Source: Rubrivivax sp.
Lineage (GTDB): Bacteria; Pseudomonadota; Gammaproteobacteria; Burkholderiales; Burkholderiaceae_C
Direction: 5' to 3'
Length of the DNA stretch: 64,000 nucleotides
Assembly: GCA_027487905.1 (NCBI GenBank)
Contig: JAIYCR010000040.1
Coordinates: 124,001 to 188,000 of the forward strand
Below the pieces are notes generated by a model. The model saw only the letters and a program-made list of their open reading frames with translations. It searched no databases and had not been told where the DNA came from. Shown piece by piece: positions 9,043 through 20,609 of this stretch (its first letter is position 1; each line of letters begins with the position of its first letter). The position numbers were made by a program, and so were the translations under genes.

Positions 9043-10353
9043 ATGGACCAACTCCTCATCCGCGGCGGCCGTCCGCTTGAAGGCGAGGTCTCGGTGTCCG
9101 GTGCCAAGAACGCCGCCCTGCCCGAGCTGTGCGCGGCCCTGCTGACCGCCGAACCCGTCACCCTGCACAACGTACCGCGCCTGCACGACGTGGGCACGAT
9201 GGCGCGCCTGCTCGCCACCATGGGCGTGCGCGTCGAGCGCGATGCGCAGCACCCTGACCGGCTGCACCTCGATGCGAGCGCACTGGACCGACCGGAAGCG
9301 CCCTACGAACTGGTGAAGACGATGCGGGCCGCCATCCTCGTGCTGGGCCCGCTGCTGGCGCGTTTCGGCCAGGCGCGGGTGTCGCTGCCCGGGGGCTGCG
9401 CCATCGGTTCGCGACCAGTGGACCAGCACATCAAGGGCCTGCAGGCGATGGGCGCGTCCATCAGCGTGGAGCACGGCTACATCCTGGCCACCGCGCCCGG
9501 GCGGCCGGGCGGCGGCCGGGGCGGCCTGCGCGGCGCGCGCATCAGCACCGACATGGTCACCGTGACCGGCACCGAGAACCTGCTGATGGCCGCCGTGCTG
9601 GCCGAAGGCGAGACGGTGCTCGAGAACGCCGCCCAGGAGCCCGAGATCCCCGACCTGGCGGAGATGCTGATCGCCATGGGCGCGCGCATCGAGGGGCACG
9701 GCACCAGCCGCATCCGCATCCAGGGCGTCGAGCGACTGGGCGGCTGCAGCCACCGCATCGTGCCCGACCGCATCGAGGCCGGTACCTTCCTGTGCGCGGT
9801 GGTGGCCACGGGCGGAGACGTGCTGTTGCGCGGCGCCCGGGCCGAGCACCTGGACGCGGTCATCGACCGCCTGCGCGAGGCGGGTGCCCGCATCGAGTGC
9901 GGCACCGAGGATGGCCAGGGCTGGATCCGCGTGCGCCAGTCCGGCCGGCCCCGCGCGGTGTCGGTGCGCACCAGCGAGTACCCGGCGTTCCCCACCGACA
10001 TGCAGGCCCAGTTCATGGCGGTCGATTGCGTCGCCGAGGGCGTGGCCAAGGTCACCGAGACGATCTTCGAGAACCGCTTCATGCACGTGAACGAGTTGCT
10101 GCGGCTGGGCGCTCGCATCGACGTGGACGGCCACACCGCCATCGTGCAAGGCGTGCCGCGCCTGTCCGGCGCGACGGTGATGGCCACCGACCTGCGGGCG
10201 TCGGCCAGTCTCGTCATCGCCGGCCTGGTCGCCGAGGGCGAGACCCGGGTGGACCGCATCTACCACCTCGACCGTGGCTACGACGCGATGGAGGCCAAGC
10301 TCAGGGGCCTGGGTGCCGACATCGAGCGCGTTCGCGCCGGGAGCGCCGCATGA
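9043..10353 (+). CDS. murA: UDP-N-acetylglucosamine 1-carboxyvinyltransferase
   Basis: MurA catalyses the first committed step of peptidoglycan synthesis, adding enolpyruvate from PEP to UDP-GlcNAc. The ATG at 9043 ([20 protein letters not shown]) matches the family start, and an in-frame ATG at 8959 would add 28 unusual residues. The product is 436 residues against about 420 usual. The reactive Cys is C119 in [13 protein letters not shown], so fosfomycin sensitivity is expected at this site. A Gly/Arg-rich insertion (around residues 150-163) accounts for the extra length. The stop overlaps the hisG start. Confidence 0.95.
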   Translation: MDQLLIRGGRPLEGEVSVSGAKNAALPELCAALLTAEPVTLHNVPRLHDVGTMARLLATMGVRVERDAQHPDRLHLDASALDRPEAPYELVKTMRAAILVLGPLLARFGQARVSLPGGCAIGSRPVDQHIKGLQAMGASISVEHGYILATAPGRPGGGRGGLRGARISTDMVTVTGTENLLMAAVLAEGETVLENAAQEPEIPDLAEMLIAMGARIEGHGTSRIRIQGVERLGGCSHRIVPDRIEAGTFLCAVVATGGDVLLRGARAEHLDAVIDRLREAGARIECGTEDGQGWIRVRQSGRPRAVSVRTSEYPAFPTDMQAQFMAVDCVAEGVAKVTETIFENRFMHVNELLRLGARIDVDGHTAIVQGVPRLSGATVMATDLRASASLVIAGLVAEGETRVDRIYHLDRGYDAMEAKLRGLGADIERVRAGSAA

Positions 10354-11036
10354 TCACCTTCGCGCTGTCCAAGGGCCGCATCTTCGACGAGACCCTGCCG
10401 CTGCTGGCCGCCGCGGGCATCGTGCCCTCGGAAGACCCGGAGCGCTCGCGCAAGCTCATCATCGGCACCAGCCGCCCGGATGTCCGCATCGTGCTGGTGC
10501 GGGCCACCGACGTGCCCACCTACGTGCAGCACGGCGGCGCCGACCTCGGCGTCGTGGGCCGTGACACCCTGATCGAGCATGGGGGCCAGGGCCTGGTGCA
10601 GCCGCTGGACCTGCAGATCGCCCGCTGCCGCATGAGCGTGGCCGTGCGTTCCGATTTCGACTACGCAGCCGCGGTTCGGCGCGGCTCGCGTTTGGCGGTG
10701 GCCACCAAGTACACGAGCTGCGCGCGCGAGCATTTCGCGGCCAAGGGGGTCCATGTGGACCTGATCAAGCTGTACGGCTCGATGGAGCTCGCCCCGCTCA
10801 CCGGCCTGGCCGATGCCATCGTCGACCTGGTCTCCACCGGCAACACGTTGAAGGCCAACCACCTCGTCGAGGTGGAGCAGATCCTGTCGATCTCCGCCCG
10901 GCTGGTCGTCAACCGGGCGGCACTGCGCTTGCAGCACGCCCGGCTGCGCTCGCTCATCGAACAGCTCGAGGTGGCGGTGCAGCAGCGCACCCAGGCCGCC
11001 GAGCCCCTCCGCGCCACGCTTCCGGCGGCTCCATGA
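10350..11036 (+). CDS. hisG: ATP phosphoribosyltransferase, short form
   Basis: HisG condenses ATP with PRPP as the first and feedback-controlled step of histidine synthesis. At 228 residues this is the short form, which lacks the C-terminal ACT-like regulatory domain and needs HisZ as partner; hisZ is not in the window. [15 protein letters not shown] at the start and [15 protein letters not shown] near residue 155-170 are family signatures. The start overlaps the murA stop (ATGA) and the end overlaps hisD, so it is translationally coupled both ways. Confidence 0.94.
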   Translation: MITFALSKGRIFDETLPLLAAAGIVPSEDPERSRKLIIGTSRPDVRIVLVRATDVPTYVQHGGADLGVVGRDTLIEHGGQGLVQPLDLQIARCRMSVAVRSDFDYAAAVRRGSRLAVATKYTSCAREHFAAKGVHVDLIKLYGSMELAPLTGLADAIVDLVSTGNTLKANHLVEVEQILSISARLVVNRAALRLQHARLRSLIEQLEVAVQQRTQAAEPLRATLPAAP

Positions 11037-12910
11037 ACCCCTCCGATTCGCCCCTCACCCTTGCCCGGCTGTCCACCGCGGAGGCCGGTTTCGAGACCGC
11101 CTTCCAGCGGCTGAAGCACTGGTCGGCCGACACCGACCGGGCGATCGAGTCCCGGGTGGGCGACATCCTGGCCGACGTCCGGGCGCGGGGCGATGCCGCC
11201 GTGCTCGACTACACCGCCCGCTTCGACGGGCTGAAGGCCACGTCGGTGGGGGCGCTGGAGATCACTCGCGACGAGCTGCAGGCCGCGCTCGCGCAGATCA
11301 CCCCCGCACAGCGCTCGGCGCTGCAGGCGGCGGCGGACCGCATCCGCGCCTACCACGAGCGCCAGCTCGATGCCTGTGGCAGGTCCTTCGCCTACCGCGA
11401 TGCCCAGGGCACGCTGCTGGGCCAGAAGGTCACGCCGCTGGACCGGGTGGGCATCTATGTGCCCGGCGGCAAGGCCGCCTACCCGAGCAGCCTGCTGATG
11501 AACGCGGTGCCGGCCCATGTGGCGGGCGTGGGCGAGATCATCATGGTGGTGCCCACGCCGCTTCGGGGCAGCGTGGCCACGGGCGGCGCGAGCGCGGGCG
11601 AAGGTGCAGCCGGCGGGCTGCCCGAGCGCAATCCGCTGGTGCTGGCCGCCGCGGCGGTGGCCGGCGTGAGCCGCGCCTTCACCATCGGCGGGGCCCAGGC
11701 GGTCGCCGCACTGGCCTACGGCACGCAGACCATCCCGCAGGTGGACAAGATCACCGGTCCGGGCAATGCCTATGTGGCCTCGGCCAAGCGGCGGGTCTTC
11801 GGCACGGTGGGCATCGACATGATCGCCGGGCCGAGCGAGATCCTGGTCATCGCCGATGGCAGCACGCCGCCCGACTGGGTGGCCATGGACCTGTTCAGCC
11901 AGGCCGAGCACGACGAACTGGCCCAGTCCATCCTGCTGTGCCCGCACGTGCACTACCTGGATGCGGTGCAGGCCGCGATGGACCGCCTGCTGCCCACGAT
12001 GCCCCGGCGCGAGGTCATCCGTGCGTCGCTGCAGGGGCGCGGCGCGCTGGTGCTGACCCGCTCGATGGAGGAAGCCTGCGAGCTCAGCAACCGCATCGCC
12101 CCCGAGCACCTGGAGGTGTCCAGCGCCGACCCTCACCGCTGGGAGCCGCTGCTGCGCCATGCCGGCGCGATCTTCCTGGGCGAGTGGACCAGCGAGAGCC
12201 TGGGCGACTACTGTGCCGGCCCCAACCACGTGCTGCCCACCTCGGGAACGGCGCGCTTCAGCTCACCGCTCGGGGTCTACGATTTCCAGAAGCGAAGCAG
12301 CTTGATCGAGGTGAGCCAGGCCGGCGCCCGCTCGCTCGGCCCGGTGGCGGCAGAACTGGCCCACGGAGAAGGCCTGACCGCCCATGCGCGGGCGGCCGAA
12401 CTGCGGCTGCAGGCGCCGGTGCCGTCCGAACCCGGCATCGTCCCCGATGCCCCGCTCGCTGCCAGCCGCGTGGTGCCGGTGACCGAGCCGCTGGTGGACG
12501 GCATGATCCGCCTGAAGGTGGCGCCGGTGCAGGAGGCGCTCGTCGCGTCGGCGGCGGCGTCGCTGGCCCAGGCGGCCTACCGGCCGCTCGGGCGGCCGAT
12601 GGCCATCGTCTCCGGTGGCGAACCCGTGGGCCTGCTGCTGCTGTGGGACAGCCGCCACGACCGCGACGATCCGGCCGACGAGCTCTACATCTGGCGACTG
12701 CTGGTCGACTACCGCCACCAGCGTCAGGGACACGGCGCCGTGGCCGTGCGCTGGGCGGTGGCCGAGGCGCAGCGCCTGGGCGTCGCGCGGCTGTCGCTGT
12801 CCCACCAGTCGCGCCCCGGACACGCCGGGCCCTTCTACGAGAAGCTGGGCTTTCGCTACACCGGCCTCGAGAAGGACGGCGAACTCGAGATGGAGCTTCG
12901 CCTGCGCTGA
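11033..12910 (+). CDS. hisD: histidinol dehydrogenase fused to a GNAT acetyltransferase domain
   Basis: A continuous 625-codon frame. Residues 1 to about 465 are a complete HisD (histidinol to histidine, NAD and Zn dependent), with the zinc ligands Q290, H293, D392 and H451 and the catalytic pair E358/H359 all present, plus a Gly/Ala-rich insertion around residue 180-200. Residues from about 485 to 625 form a GNAT domain with the acetyl-CoA motif Q563-R-Q-G566-H-G568 and a closing [11 protein letters not shown], resembling BltD/PaiA-type amine acetyltransferases. No stop or frameshift separates the two. It overlaps hisG by 4 bases. The fusion is unusual; the acetyl acceptor is unknown. Confidence 0.9.
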   Translation: MNPSDSPLTLARLSTAEAGFETAFQRLKHWSADTDRAIESRVGDILADVRARGDAAVLDYTARFDGLKATSVGALEITRDELQAALAQITPAQRSALQAAADRIRAYHERQLDACGRSFAYRDAQGTLLGQKVTPLDRVGIYVPGGKAAYPSSLLMNAVPAHVAGVGEIIMVVPTPLRGSVATGGASAGEGAAGGLPERNPLVLAAAAVAGVSRAFTIGGAQAVAALAYGTQTIPQVDKITGPGNAYVASAKRRVFGTVGIDMIAGPSEILVIADGSTPPDWVAMDLFSQAEHDELAQSILLCPHVHYLDAVQAAMDRLLPTMPRREVIRASLQGRGALVLTRSMEEACELSNRIAPEHLEVSSADPHRWEPLLRHAGAIFLGEWTSESLGDYCAGPNHVLPTSGTARFSSPLGVYDFQKRSSLIEVSQAGARSLGPVAAELAHGEGLTAHARAAELRLQAPVPSEPGIVPDAPLAASRVVPVTEPLVDGMIRLKVAPVQEALVASAAASLAQAAYRPLGRPMAIVSGGEPVGLLLLWDSRHDRDDPADELYIWRLLVDYRHQRQGHGAVAVRWAVAEAQRLGVARLSLSHQSRPGHAGPFYEKLGFRYTGLEKDGELEMELRLR

Positions 12911-12975
12911 GCTTGCATTCCTGCGCTGAGCCTGCCTGCCCCCGTTCCGCCCCTGCGTTCACGCCCTGCGCCCCC

Positions 12976-14070
12976 ATGACCACCGCTTCGCTCGCCGATC
13001 GAATCGCAGCCACCTTCCGCCAGGACGTCCGCTCGCTGCACGCCTACGCGGTGCAGCCCAGCCGCGGCTTCATCAAGCTCGATGCGATGGAGAACCCGTT
13101 TCGCCTGCCCGAGCCGCTGCAGCAGGCCCTGGGCGAGCGCCTGGGTCGTGTGGCGCTGAACCGCTACCCCGGCGACGAATCGGCGCGGGTGATCGAAGCG
13201 CTGGGCCGGCACACGGGCCTGCCCGAAGGCTGCCGGCTGATGCTGGGCAATGGCTCGGACGAACTCATCGACCTGCTGGGCGTGGTGTGCATGCGCCCGG
13301 GGGCTTCGCTGCTGGCGCCCTTGCCGGGCTTCGTGATGTACGAGATGTCGGCCCGGCTCAAGGGCCTGCGCTTCATCGGCGTGCCGCTGACCGATCGATT
13401 CGAGCTGGACGAGGCGGCGCTGCTGTCGGCCATCGAGCGCGAGCGGCCGGCCATCACCTGGATCGCCTACCCCAACAACCCGACGGCCAACCTCTTCGAC
13501 GAGCGCATCGTCCGGCGGGTCGTCGACGCCGTCGGTGCGCTGGGCGCCGGTTTCGTGGTCTTCGACGAGGCCTACCAGCCCTTCGCCTCGCGCTCGTGGC
13601 TGCCGCATCTGGCCGCCCATCCGCACACCCTGGTGCTGCGCACGCTCAGCAAGTTCGGCCTGGCGGGCGTGCGGCTGGGCTACCTGATGGGCGCCGAGTC
13701 GGTCATTGCCGAGGTCGACAAGGTGCGCCCGCCCTACAACGTGGGCGTGCTCAACGCCGAGGCCACGCTCTTCGCGCTGGAACACGCCGACGAATTCGAG
13801 CGGCAGGCCGCGCTGCTGCGCGCCGAGCGCGATCGGCTGCAGCGGCTTCTGGCCGACACGCCCGGCGTCCAGGCCTTCCCCAGCGAGGCCAACATGATCC
13901 TGGTGCGAGTGCCCGATTCGGCCCGCACCTTCGCCGCCATGAAGGCGCGCGGGGTTCTCATCAAGCACGTGGCCGGCCTGCACCCGCTGCTGGCCAACTG
14001 CCTGCGGCTGACCGTGGGCACCGCCGACGAGAACACCGCGATGATCGAGGCCTTGCGCGCGGGCCTTTGA
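12976..14070 (+). CDS. hisC: histidinol-phosphate aminotransferase
   Basis: HisC transaminates imidazole acetol phosphate to histidinol phosphate with glutamate. The 364-residue class II PLP enzyme shows [12 protein letters not shown] near the start, [22 protein letters not shown], the Schiff-base lysine K226 in [14 protein letters not shown], and the phosphate-binding Arg in LRLTVGT. The ATG at 12976 gives the usual N-terminus; no strong ribosome site is visible. It lies 65 bases after hisD. Confidence 0.94.
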   Translation: MTTASLADRIAATFRQDVRSLHAYAVQPSRGFIKLDAMENPFRLPEPLQQALGERLGRVALNRYPGDESARVIEALGRHTGLPEGCRLMLGNGSDELIDLLGVVCMRPGASLLAPLPGFVMYEMSARLKGLRFIGVPLTDRFELDEAALLSAIERERPAITWIAYPNNPTANLFDERIVRRVVDAVGALGAGFVVFDEAYQPFASRSWLPHLAAHPHTLVLRTLSKFGLAGVRLGYLMGAESVIAEVDKVRPPYNVGVLNAEATLFALEHADEFERQAALLRAERDRLQRLLADTPGVQAFPSEANMILVRVPDSARTFAAMKARGVLIKHVAGLHPLLANCLRLTVGTADENTAMIEALRAGL

Positions 14071-14152
14071 GCCCGCGCCAGGACCGGCCTCGCCCCGCCG
14101 AACCCGAAGAAGTCAGCGCATCCTCCTCATCGCCCCAGCCGCCGAGCCCGCC

Positions 14153-14743
14153 ATGGACCGCACCGCCACCGTCAGCCGCAACACCGCCGAGACCCGGATC
14201 ACCGTCACCGTGAACCTGGACGGCAGCGGCCGTTCGGAGCTGTCCACGGGCATCGGCTTCTTCGACCACATGCTCGACCAGATCGCCCGGCACGGCCTGA
14301 TCGACCTGTCCATCCGGGCCGAGGGCGACCTGCACATCGACGGCCACCACACCGTCGAGGACGTGGGCATCACGCTCGGCCAGGCGGTGGCACAGGCGGT
14401 GGGCGACAAGAAGGGCCTGGTTCGCTACGGCCACAGCTACGTGCCGCTGGACGAGGCGCTGTCGCGGGTGGTCGTCGACTTCTCCGGCCGCCCGGGGCTG
14501 GCGCTGCACATTCCCTTCACCGCTGGCTCCATCGGCGGCTTCGACACGCAGCTCACCCACGAGTTCTTCCAGGGCTTCGTGAACCACGCCGGCGTGACGC
14601 TGCACATCGACAACCTCAAGGGCGTGAACGCGCACCACCAGTGCGAGACGGTGTTCAAGGCCTTTGCCCGGGCGCTGCGGATGGCATTGGCCATCGATCC
14701 CCGTGCGAGCGGCATGATCCCTTCGACCAAGGGCTCGCTGTGA
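14153..14743 (+). CDS. hisB: imidazoleglycerol-phosphate dehydratase
   Basis: A 196-residue monofunctional HisB that dehydrates imidazole glycerol phosphate to imidazole acetol phosphate. The metal-binding repeats are present: [13 protein letters not shown] and [11 protein letters not shown] in the first half, and [12 protein letters not shown] and [18 protein letters not shown] in the second. It has no fused histidinol-phosphatase domain, so a separate phosphatase is needed. It lies between hisC and hisH on the same strand. Confidence 0.95.
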   Translation: MDRTATVSRNTAETRITVTVNLDGSGRSELSTGIGFFDHMLDQIARHGLIDLSIRAEGDLHIDGHHTVEDVGITLGQAVAQAVGDKKGLVRYGHSYVPLDEALSRVVVDFSGRPGLALHIPFTAGSIGGFDTQLTHEFFQGFVNHAGVTLHIDNLKGVNAHHQCETVFKAFARALRMALAIDPRASGMIPSTKGSL

Positions 14744-14780
14744 CGCAAGGCCCGGCTTGCACAGCCCGCCGGAGGCCGCG

Positions 14781-15485
14781 ATGAGGACGGTGGCGGTGGT
14801 CGACTACGGCATGGGCAACCTGCGCTCGGTGTCGCAGGCGGTGATGCACGTCGCCCGCGAGGACGAGCGCGCGCGCCAGGAGGTCCGGGTGGTGGTGACC
14901 TCCGATCCGCAGGTGGTGGCCGAGGCCGAGCGCATCGTGCTGCCCGGCCAGGGCGCCATGCCCGACTGCATGCGCGAGCTGCGCGACTCGGGCCTGCAGG
15001 CGGCCGTGCTGGATGCCGCCGCCCGCAAGCCGCTATTGGGCGTGTGCGTGGGCCTGCAGATGCTGCTCGAGCGCAGCGAGGAAAGCGCGACCACCGAACC
15101 CACGCCGGGCCTGGGCCTGATTCCCGGCGAGGTGCGCCGATTCCGTCTGGAGGGCCGTCTGCAGCCCGACGGCAGCCGCTTCAAGGTGCCGCAGATGGGC
15201 TGGAACCGGGTCTGGCAGCGGCGTGGCGAGGCAGGCACCCATCCGCTGTGGCAAGGCGTGCCGGACGGCGCGCACTTCTATTTCGTGCACAGCTTCTATG
15301 CGGCCCCGCTGCACCCCGAGCACAGCGCCGGCGAGACCGACTACGGCGCTCGCTTTACCTGTGCGGTGGCGCGGGATAACATTTTTGCGACCCAGTTCCA
15401 CCCCGAGAAGAGCGCCGAACACGGGCTGGCGCTCTACCGGAACTTCCTGCACTGGATGCCCGAGTCACCTGCCGCGCTTCGCTGA
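14781..15485 (+). CDS. hisH: imidazole glycerol phosphate synthase, glutaminase subunit
   Basis: The ATG at 14781 has GGAGG ten bases upstream; an in-frame ATG at 14757 lacks it. The 234-residue class I glutamine amidotransferase carries the nucleophile C89 in [12 protein letters not shown] and the His/Glu of QFHPEKS near the C-terminus. It supplies ammonia to HisF. Some 15-20 residues are inserted relative to short HisH forms, around the [10 protein letters not shown] region. Confidence 0.94.
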   Translation: MRTVAVVDYGMGNLRSVSQAVMHVAREDERARQEVRVVVTSDPQVVAEAERIVLPGQGAMPDCMRELRDSGLQAAVLDAAARKPLLGVCVGLQMLLERSEESATTEPTPGLGLIPGEVRRFRLEGRLQPDGSRFKVPQMGWNRVWQRRGEAGTHPLWQGVPDGAHFYFVHSFYAAPLHPEHSAGETDYGARFTCAVARDNIFATQFHPEKSAEHGLALYRNFLHWMPESPAALR

Positions 15486-15501
15486 GGCGAGCCCCAAGGC
15501 C

Positions 15502-16248
15502 ATGCTGCTCATTCCCGCGATCGACCTCAAGGACGGCCAGTGCGTCCGTCTCAAGCAAGGTGACATGCAGGCGTCCACCACCTTCGGTGAGGACCCGGCC
15601 GCGATGGCTCGCCGATGGGTGGATGCCGGCGCGCGCCGGCTGCACCTGGTGGACCTGAACGGCGCCTTCGCCGGCAAGCCGGTGAACGAGGCCGCGATCA
15701 AGGCCATCCTGCGCGAGGTGGGCGACGAGATCCCGGTGCAGCTCGGCGGCGGCATCCGCGACCTGGACACCATCGAGCGTTACCTGGACGACGGCCTGAG
15801 CTTCATCATCGTGGGCACCGCGGCGGTGAAGAACCCCGGTTTCCTCAAGGACGCCTGCACCGCCTTCGGCGGCCACATCATCGTGGGCCTGGACGCCAAG
15901 GACGGCAAGGTGGCCACCGACGGATGGAGCAAGCTCACCGGCCATGAGGTGGTGGATCTCGCCCGCAAATTCGAGGACTACGGCGTCGAAGGCGTGATCT
16001 ACACCGACATCGGCCGCGACGGCATGCTCACCGGCATCAACATCGAGGCCACCGTGCGGCTGGCGCAGGCGCTGACCATGCCGGTCATCGCCTCCGGCGG
16101 CCTGAGCGGCCTGCCCGACATCGAACGGCTGTGCGCGGTGGAGGGCGAAGGCATCACCGGCGTCATCTGCGGCCGAGCGATCTACAGCGGCGACCTCGAC
16201 TTCGCCGCCGCCCAGCAGCGCGCCGACTCGCTGGCCCTGAAGGTCTGA
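15502..16248 (+). CDS. hisA: phosphoribosylformimino-5-aminoimidazole carboxamide ribotide isomerase
   Basis: A 248-residue (beta/alpha)8 barrel that opens the ribose ring of ProFAR (Amadori rearrangement). [20 protein letters not shown] carries the first catalytic Asp (AIDLK). [20 protein letters not shown] and [12 protein letters not shown] carry the second phosphate site and second Asp. It begins 16 bases after hisH. Confidence 0.96.
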   Translation: MLLIPAIDLKDGQCVRLKQGDMQASTTFGEDPAAMARRWVDAGARRLHLVDLNGAFAGKPVNEAAIKAILREVGDEIPVQLGGGIRDLDTIERYLDDGLSFIIVGTAAVKNPGFLKDACTAFGGHIIVGLDAKDGKVATDGWSKLTGHEVVDLARKFEDYGVEGVIYTDIGRDGMLTGINIEATVRLAQALTMPVIASGGLSGLPDIERLCAVEGEGITGVICGRAIYSGDLDFAAAQQRADSLALKV

Positions 16249-16319
16249 CCTCAACCCCGACGGCCCCGTCCGGGGCCGGGCCTGGCGGCTGCCCGAGCGC
16301 CCCACCACCTGAAAGCTCC

Positions 16320-17095
16320 ATGCTCGCCAAGCGCATCATTCCCTGCCTGGACGTCACCGGCGGGCGCGTCGTCAAGGGCGTGAACTTCGTCGAACTGCGC
16401 GATGCGGGCGATCCGGTGGAGATCGCCGCCCGCTACAACGAGCAGGGCGCCGACGAGCTCACCTTCCTGGACATCACCGCCACCAGCGATGGGCGCGACC
16501 TCATCCTGCCCATCATCGAGGCGGTGGCCTCTCAGGTGTTCATTCCGCTGACGGTGGGCGGCGGCGTGCGCACGGTGGCCGACGTGCGACGTCTGCTCAA
16601 CGCAGGCGCCGACAAGGTCAGCTTCAACTCGGCCGCTGTGGCCAACCCGCAGGTCATCCGCGAAGCGTCGGGCCGCTACGGTGCCCAGTGCATCGTCGTG
16701 GCCATCGACGCCAAGCGGCGCACCGGCACGGACGCCGCCGAGCGGGGCGAGGGCTGGGACGTCTTCACCCACGGCGGCCGCAGAAACACCGGGCTCGATG
16801 CGGTGGCCTGGGCCACCGAGATGGCCGGCCTGGGCGCCGGCGAGATCCTGCTGACCAGCATGGACCGCGACGGCACCAAGGTGGGTTTCGACCTCGCGCT
16901 GACCCGTGCGGTGAGCGATGCCGTCCCGGTCCCGGTGATCGCCTCCGGCGGCGTCGGGGCGCTCGAGCATCTGAGCGAGGGCATCCGCATCGGCGGCGCG
17001 GACGCGGTGCTGGCCGCCAGCATCTTCCACTACGGCGAGTTCACCGTCGGACAGGCCAAGGCGCTGATGGCCCGCGATGGCATCGCGGTGCGGCT

Positions 17096-17099
<4 letters not shown>
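16320..17099 (+). CDS. hisF: imidazole glycerol phosphate synthase, cyclase subunit
   Basis: A 259-residue barrel that joins with HisH to make imidazole glycerol phosphate and [37 protein letters not shown] and [15 protein letters not shown] give the catalytic aspartates and phosphate sites. The stop overlaps a GTG start of rsmD. In most Burkholderiales hisI and hisE follow here; they are not present in the window. Confidence 0.96.
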
Positions 17100-18629
<1,530 letters not shown>

Positions 18630-18688
18630 CGAGCCCACCCGGCACCTTTCTGCGGTAGCACCCCACGATCGAGGGAGCTGTTGAGGGC

Positions 18689-18708
18689 CATCCGCTTGAA
18701 TGCGGATG
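18689..18708 (+). terminator. hairpin downstream of the ferredoxin gene
   Basis: An inverted repeat CATCCGC-TTGAAT-GCGGATG (7-bp stem, 6-base loop) lies 60 bases after the ferredoxin stop, without a T-run. It could end the rsmD-coaD-ferredoxin transcript or sit in the leader of the next gene. Confidence 0.35.
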
Positions 18709-18728
18709 TCCAGTGAGGAGCGAGCGCC

Positions 18729-18734
18729 TAAGAT
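18729..18734 (+). promoter_or_regulatory. minus-10-like hexamer 6 bases before a small-protein gene
   Basis: TAAGAT at 18729-18734 is followed by six bases and the ATG at 18741. No Shine-Dalgarno sequence is present. If used, the message would be leaderless. Confidence 0.3.
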
Positions 18735-18740
18735 CGTTCA

Positions 18741-19238
18741 ATGGTCAATCCATTGCTGATCGACGCAGAGCGTCTTCATGGCGCCAGTGGCCGCCGATTG
18801 GTGGCATCGAGCCACCGGCGATTCCTGCTGCTCGCCGCCATCGGGGTCGGCGTTCTGGGTCTGACGAGCGCCGGGCCTGCTCTGGCACGCAGGGGCAGGG
18901 TTCGAATGGCAGGACGCGGCCTTGCCCCAGGTGTTCGATATGCAGGCCCCACGCTCAGCCAGCCCGAACTGCGGGCCTGCCTGCAGCAGGAACGGTCCAT
19001 CAACGATGCGGTCTTGGCCCTGGACCGCGAGGAACAGGACCTCGCCTCTGCCGGCGCGCGTGTCAATGAATACAGCCAGCGCTCGGTGGACGACTACAAC
19101 AGGCGAGTCGAGACCTTCAATGCACGAGCGCAGGAGGCCAACGCAATGGTTGCCCGATTCAACCATTACTGTGCCAATCGCGCCTACTACGAGTCTGACA
19201 TGCGTAGCGTGGAGTCCGAGCTCGGCATCCGTCGCTGA
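18741..19238 (+). CDS. secreted coiled-coil protein of unknown function
   Basis: Not recognised. A 165-residue protein with a hydrophobic segment at about residues 28-48 (FLLLAAIGVGVLGLTSAGPA) ending in ALA-R, consistent with a signal peptide that follows a long basic N-terminal region. The body (about 75-165) is polar and helical with two cysteines (RACLQQE and HYCANRAYYE) spaced for a coiled-coil hairpin. The first Cys region recalls small periplasmic proteins with an ACLQQE motif. The base composition is somewhat less GC-rich than its neighbours. The next gene also encodes a small secreted protein. Confidence 0.65.
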   Translation: MVNPLLIDAERLHGASGRRLVASSHRRFLLLAAIGVGVLGLTSAGPALARRGRVRMAGRGLAPGVRYAGPTLSQPELRACLQQERSINDAVLALDREEQDLASAGARVNEYSQRSVDDYNRRVETFNARAQEANAMVARFNHYCANRAYYESDMRSVESELGIRR

Positions 19239-19310
19239 GCGCAGCTCCTGCGAGCAGAGTCCGTCCGCTTCCCCCGCTGAATCAACACCCACTTACATGG
19301 AATCGCAGCC

Positions 19311-19706
19311 ATGAAATCCCTCCTCATCGTCGTTGCTGTCCTCGCGGGCTCCATCGGTTCGTCGGTCGTCGCTCAGACCACCTGTAATCGCCTGGGCTCA
19401 TCGACTTTCTGCAACGGAAGTGGCGGGTCGACGTCCACGCTGAACACCCTCGGCGGCACCACCTTCATCCAACGTAGCGATGGTTCTTCAGCCACGGTCA
19501 ACCGCCTGGGCGGCACCACCTTCCTCAATGAGTCGGACAGCCGTCGTTCGTCAACCGCGAGCACCCTGGGCGGCACCACCTTCATCAACCGCCAGGACGG
19601 ATCGTCTGCCACGATCAATCGCATTGGCGGCACCACCTTCATCCATGACAGTTCAGGTCGGAACGTGACCTGCAACCGGATCGGCGACTCGACCTTCTGC
19701 AACTGA
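19311..19706 (+). CDS. secreted six-unit repeat protein with capping cysteine pairs
   Basis: Not a recognised enzyme. A 131-residue protein with a signal peptide of about 21 residues (MKSLLIVVAVLAGSIGSSVVA). The mature part is six units of 19-20 residues whose conserved Gly falls at 29, 48, 67, 87, 106 and 125. Inner units read xNxLGGTTFxxxxDGSSA. The first and last units instead carry C-N-R-(L/I)-G-x-S-T-F-C-N with Cys 25/34 and 121/130. This suggests a small beta-solenoid or beta-roll closed by a disulfide at each end. It is probably periplasmic or exported. Confidence 0.75.
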   Translation: MKSLLIVVAVLAGSIGSSVVAQTTCNRLGSSTFCNGSGGSTSTLNTLGGTTFIQRSDGSSATVNRLGGTTFLNESDSRRSSTASTLGGTTFINRQDGSSATINRIGGTTFIHDSSGRNVTCNRIGDSTFCN

Positions 19707-19761
19707 CCCTTGGGGTCAGGCAAGCCGGTCGCTCAGCTCCCCGAGCCGTTGTCTTCGGTCC

Positions 19762-20442
19762 TCACTCGACGGGCTTAGCGTCGATGGGCTTCTGTGCGCT
19801 TTCTTCGCCAACAACGCCAGGCTTGATCGGCGGCTCTTTCCTCGGCGGCTTGGGCCGCTGCGGCTTGGCGTGGATGGCCGCCTGGGCCGCGGCCATCTCG
19901 CCCTGGAGGAACATCGGCAGCATCTTGAGCGTGGCTTCCTGGGCCCGCTCGATCGCCGTGCGGTCTTCCGCGGAGGGCTTCTTGAGCACGTAGTTGGCCA
20001 CCTCGCCGCGATCTCCGGGGTGGCCGATGCCCAGGCGCAGGCGCCAGAAGTCAGGGCTGCCCAGCCGCGCCTGGATGTCCTTCAGGCCGTTGTGCCCGGC
20101 GGCGCTGCCCCCGAGCTTCAAGCGGGCCTCGCCGGGGGGCAGGTCGAGCTCGTCGTGGATGACGAGGATCTCGGCCGGCGCGATCTTGTAGAAGCGTGCG
20201 AGTGCGGCCACCGCCTGTCCGGACAGGTTCATGAAGGTCATCGGCTCGAGCAGCCACACGGGGCCGTCGACGCCGGGCAGGGGGCGGGCCAGGCGCGCCA
20301 CCAGGCCCTGGAAGCCGCTTTCAGCCTGCAGCGTGGCACCCAGTTGCCGGGCCGCCGCGTCCACCCACCAGAAGCCGGCGTTGTGGCGAGTCGCTTCGTA
20401 GGTGGGGCCCGGGTTTCCGAGGCCGACAAGCAGGCGGATCAT
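19762..20442 (-). CDS. pth: peptidyl-tRNA hydrolase
   Basis: Pth recycles peptidyl-tRNA released from stalled ribosomes. The amino end [20 protein letters not shown] contains the catalytic His (TRHNAGF), and [15 protein letters not shown] and [13 protein letters not shown] are family motifs. The 226-residue product has a Lys/Pro-rich C-terminal extension of about 30 residues. In related genomes pth sits directly upstream of rplY; here the two are separated by about 14 kb. Confidence 0.94.
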   Translation of the reverse strand: MIRLLVGLGNPGPTYEATRHNAGFWWVDAAARQLGATLQAESGFQGLVARLARPLPGVDGPVWLLEPMTFMNLSGQAVAALARFYKIAPAEILVIHDELDLPPGEARLKLGGSAAGHNGLKDIQARLGSPDFWRLRLGIGHPGDRGEVANYVLKKPSAEDRTAIERAQEATLKMLPMFLQGEMAAAQAAIHAKPQRPKPPRKEPPIKPGVVGEESAQKPIDAKPVE

Positions 20443-20570
20443 GTAGGGGGTTGGCCGCAGGGGCGCTCGGACGGGGAGGGGTACTCAGGCAAGCCGGAAT
20501 TATCGGGTGGCTCCCTGCAGGAGCCGGCCATGCTGCGGTGCTGCATGCCCGAGTGTCCGGCTTTGTTCTA

Positions 20571-20600
20571 TTGACAGGACAAGCAGACCGGACCTACCGT
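20571..20600 (+). promoter_or_regulatory. candidate promoter of the catabolic cluster
   Basis: A perfect TTGACA at 20571-20576 is followed at 18-base spacing by TACCGT (20595-20600), a poor minus-10. It lies 10-40 bases before the ATG of the GntR gene and is the only promoter-like site in the 167-base gap after pth. A GntR operator was not identified by eye. Confidence 0.4.
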
Positions 20601-20609
20601 CGCGCCGCC

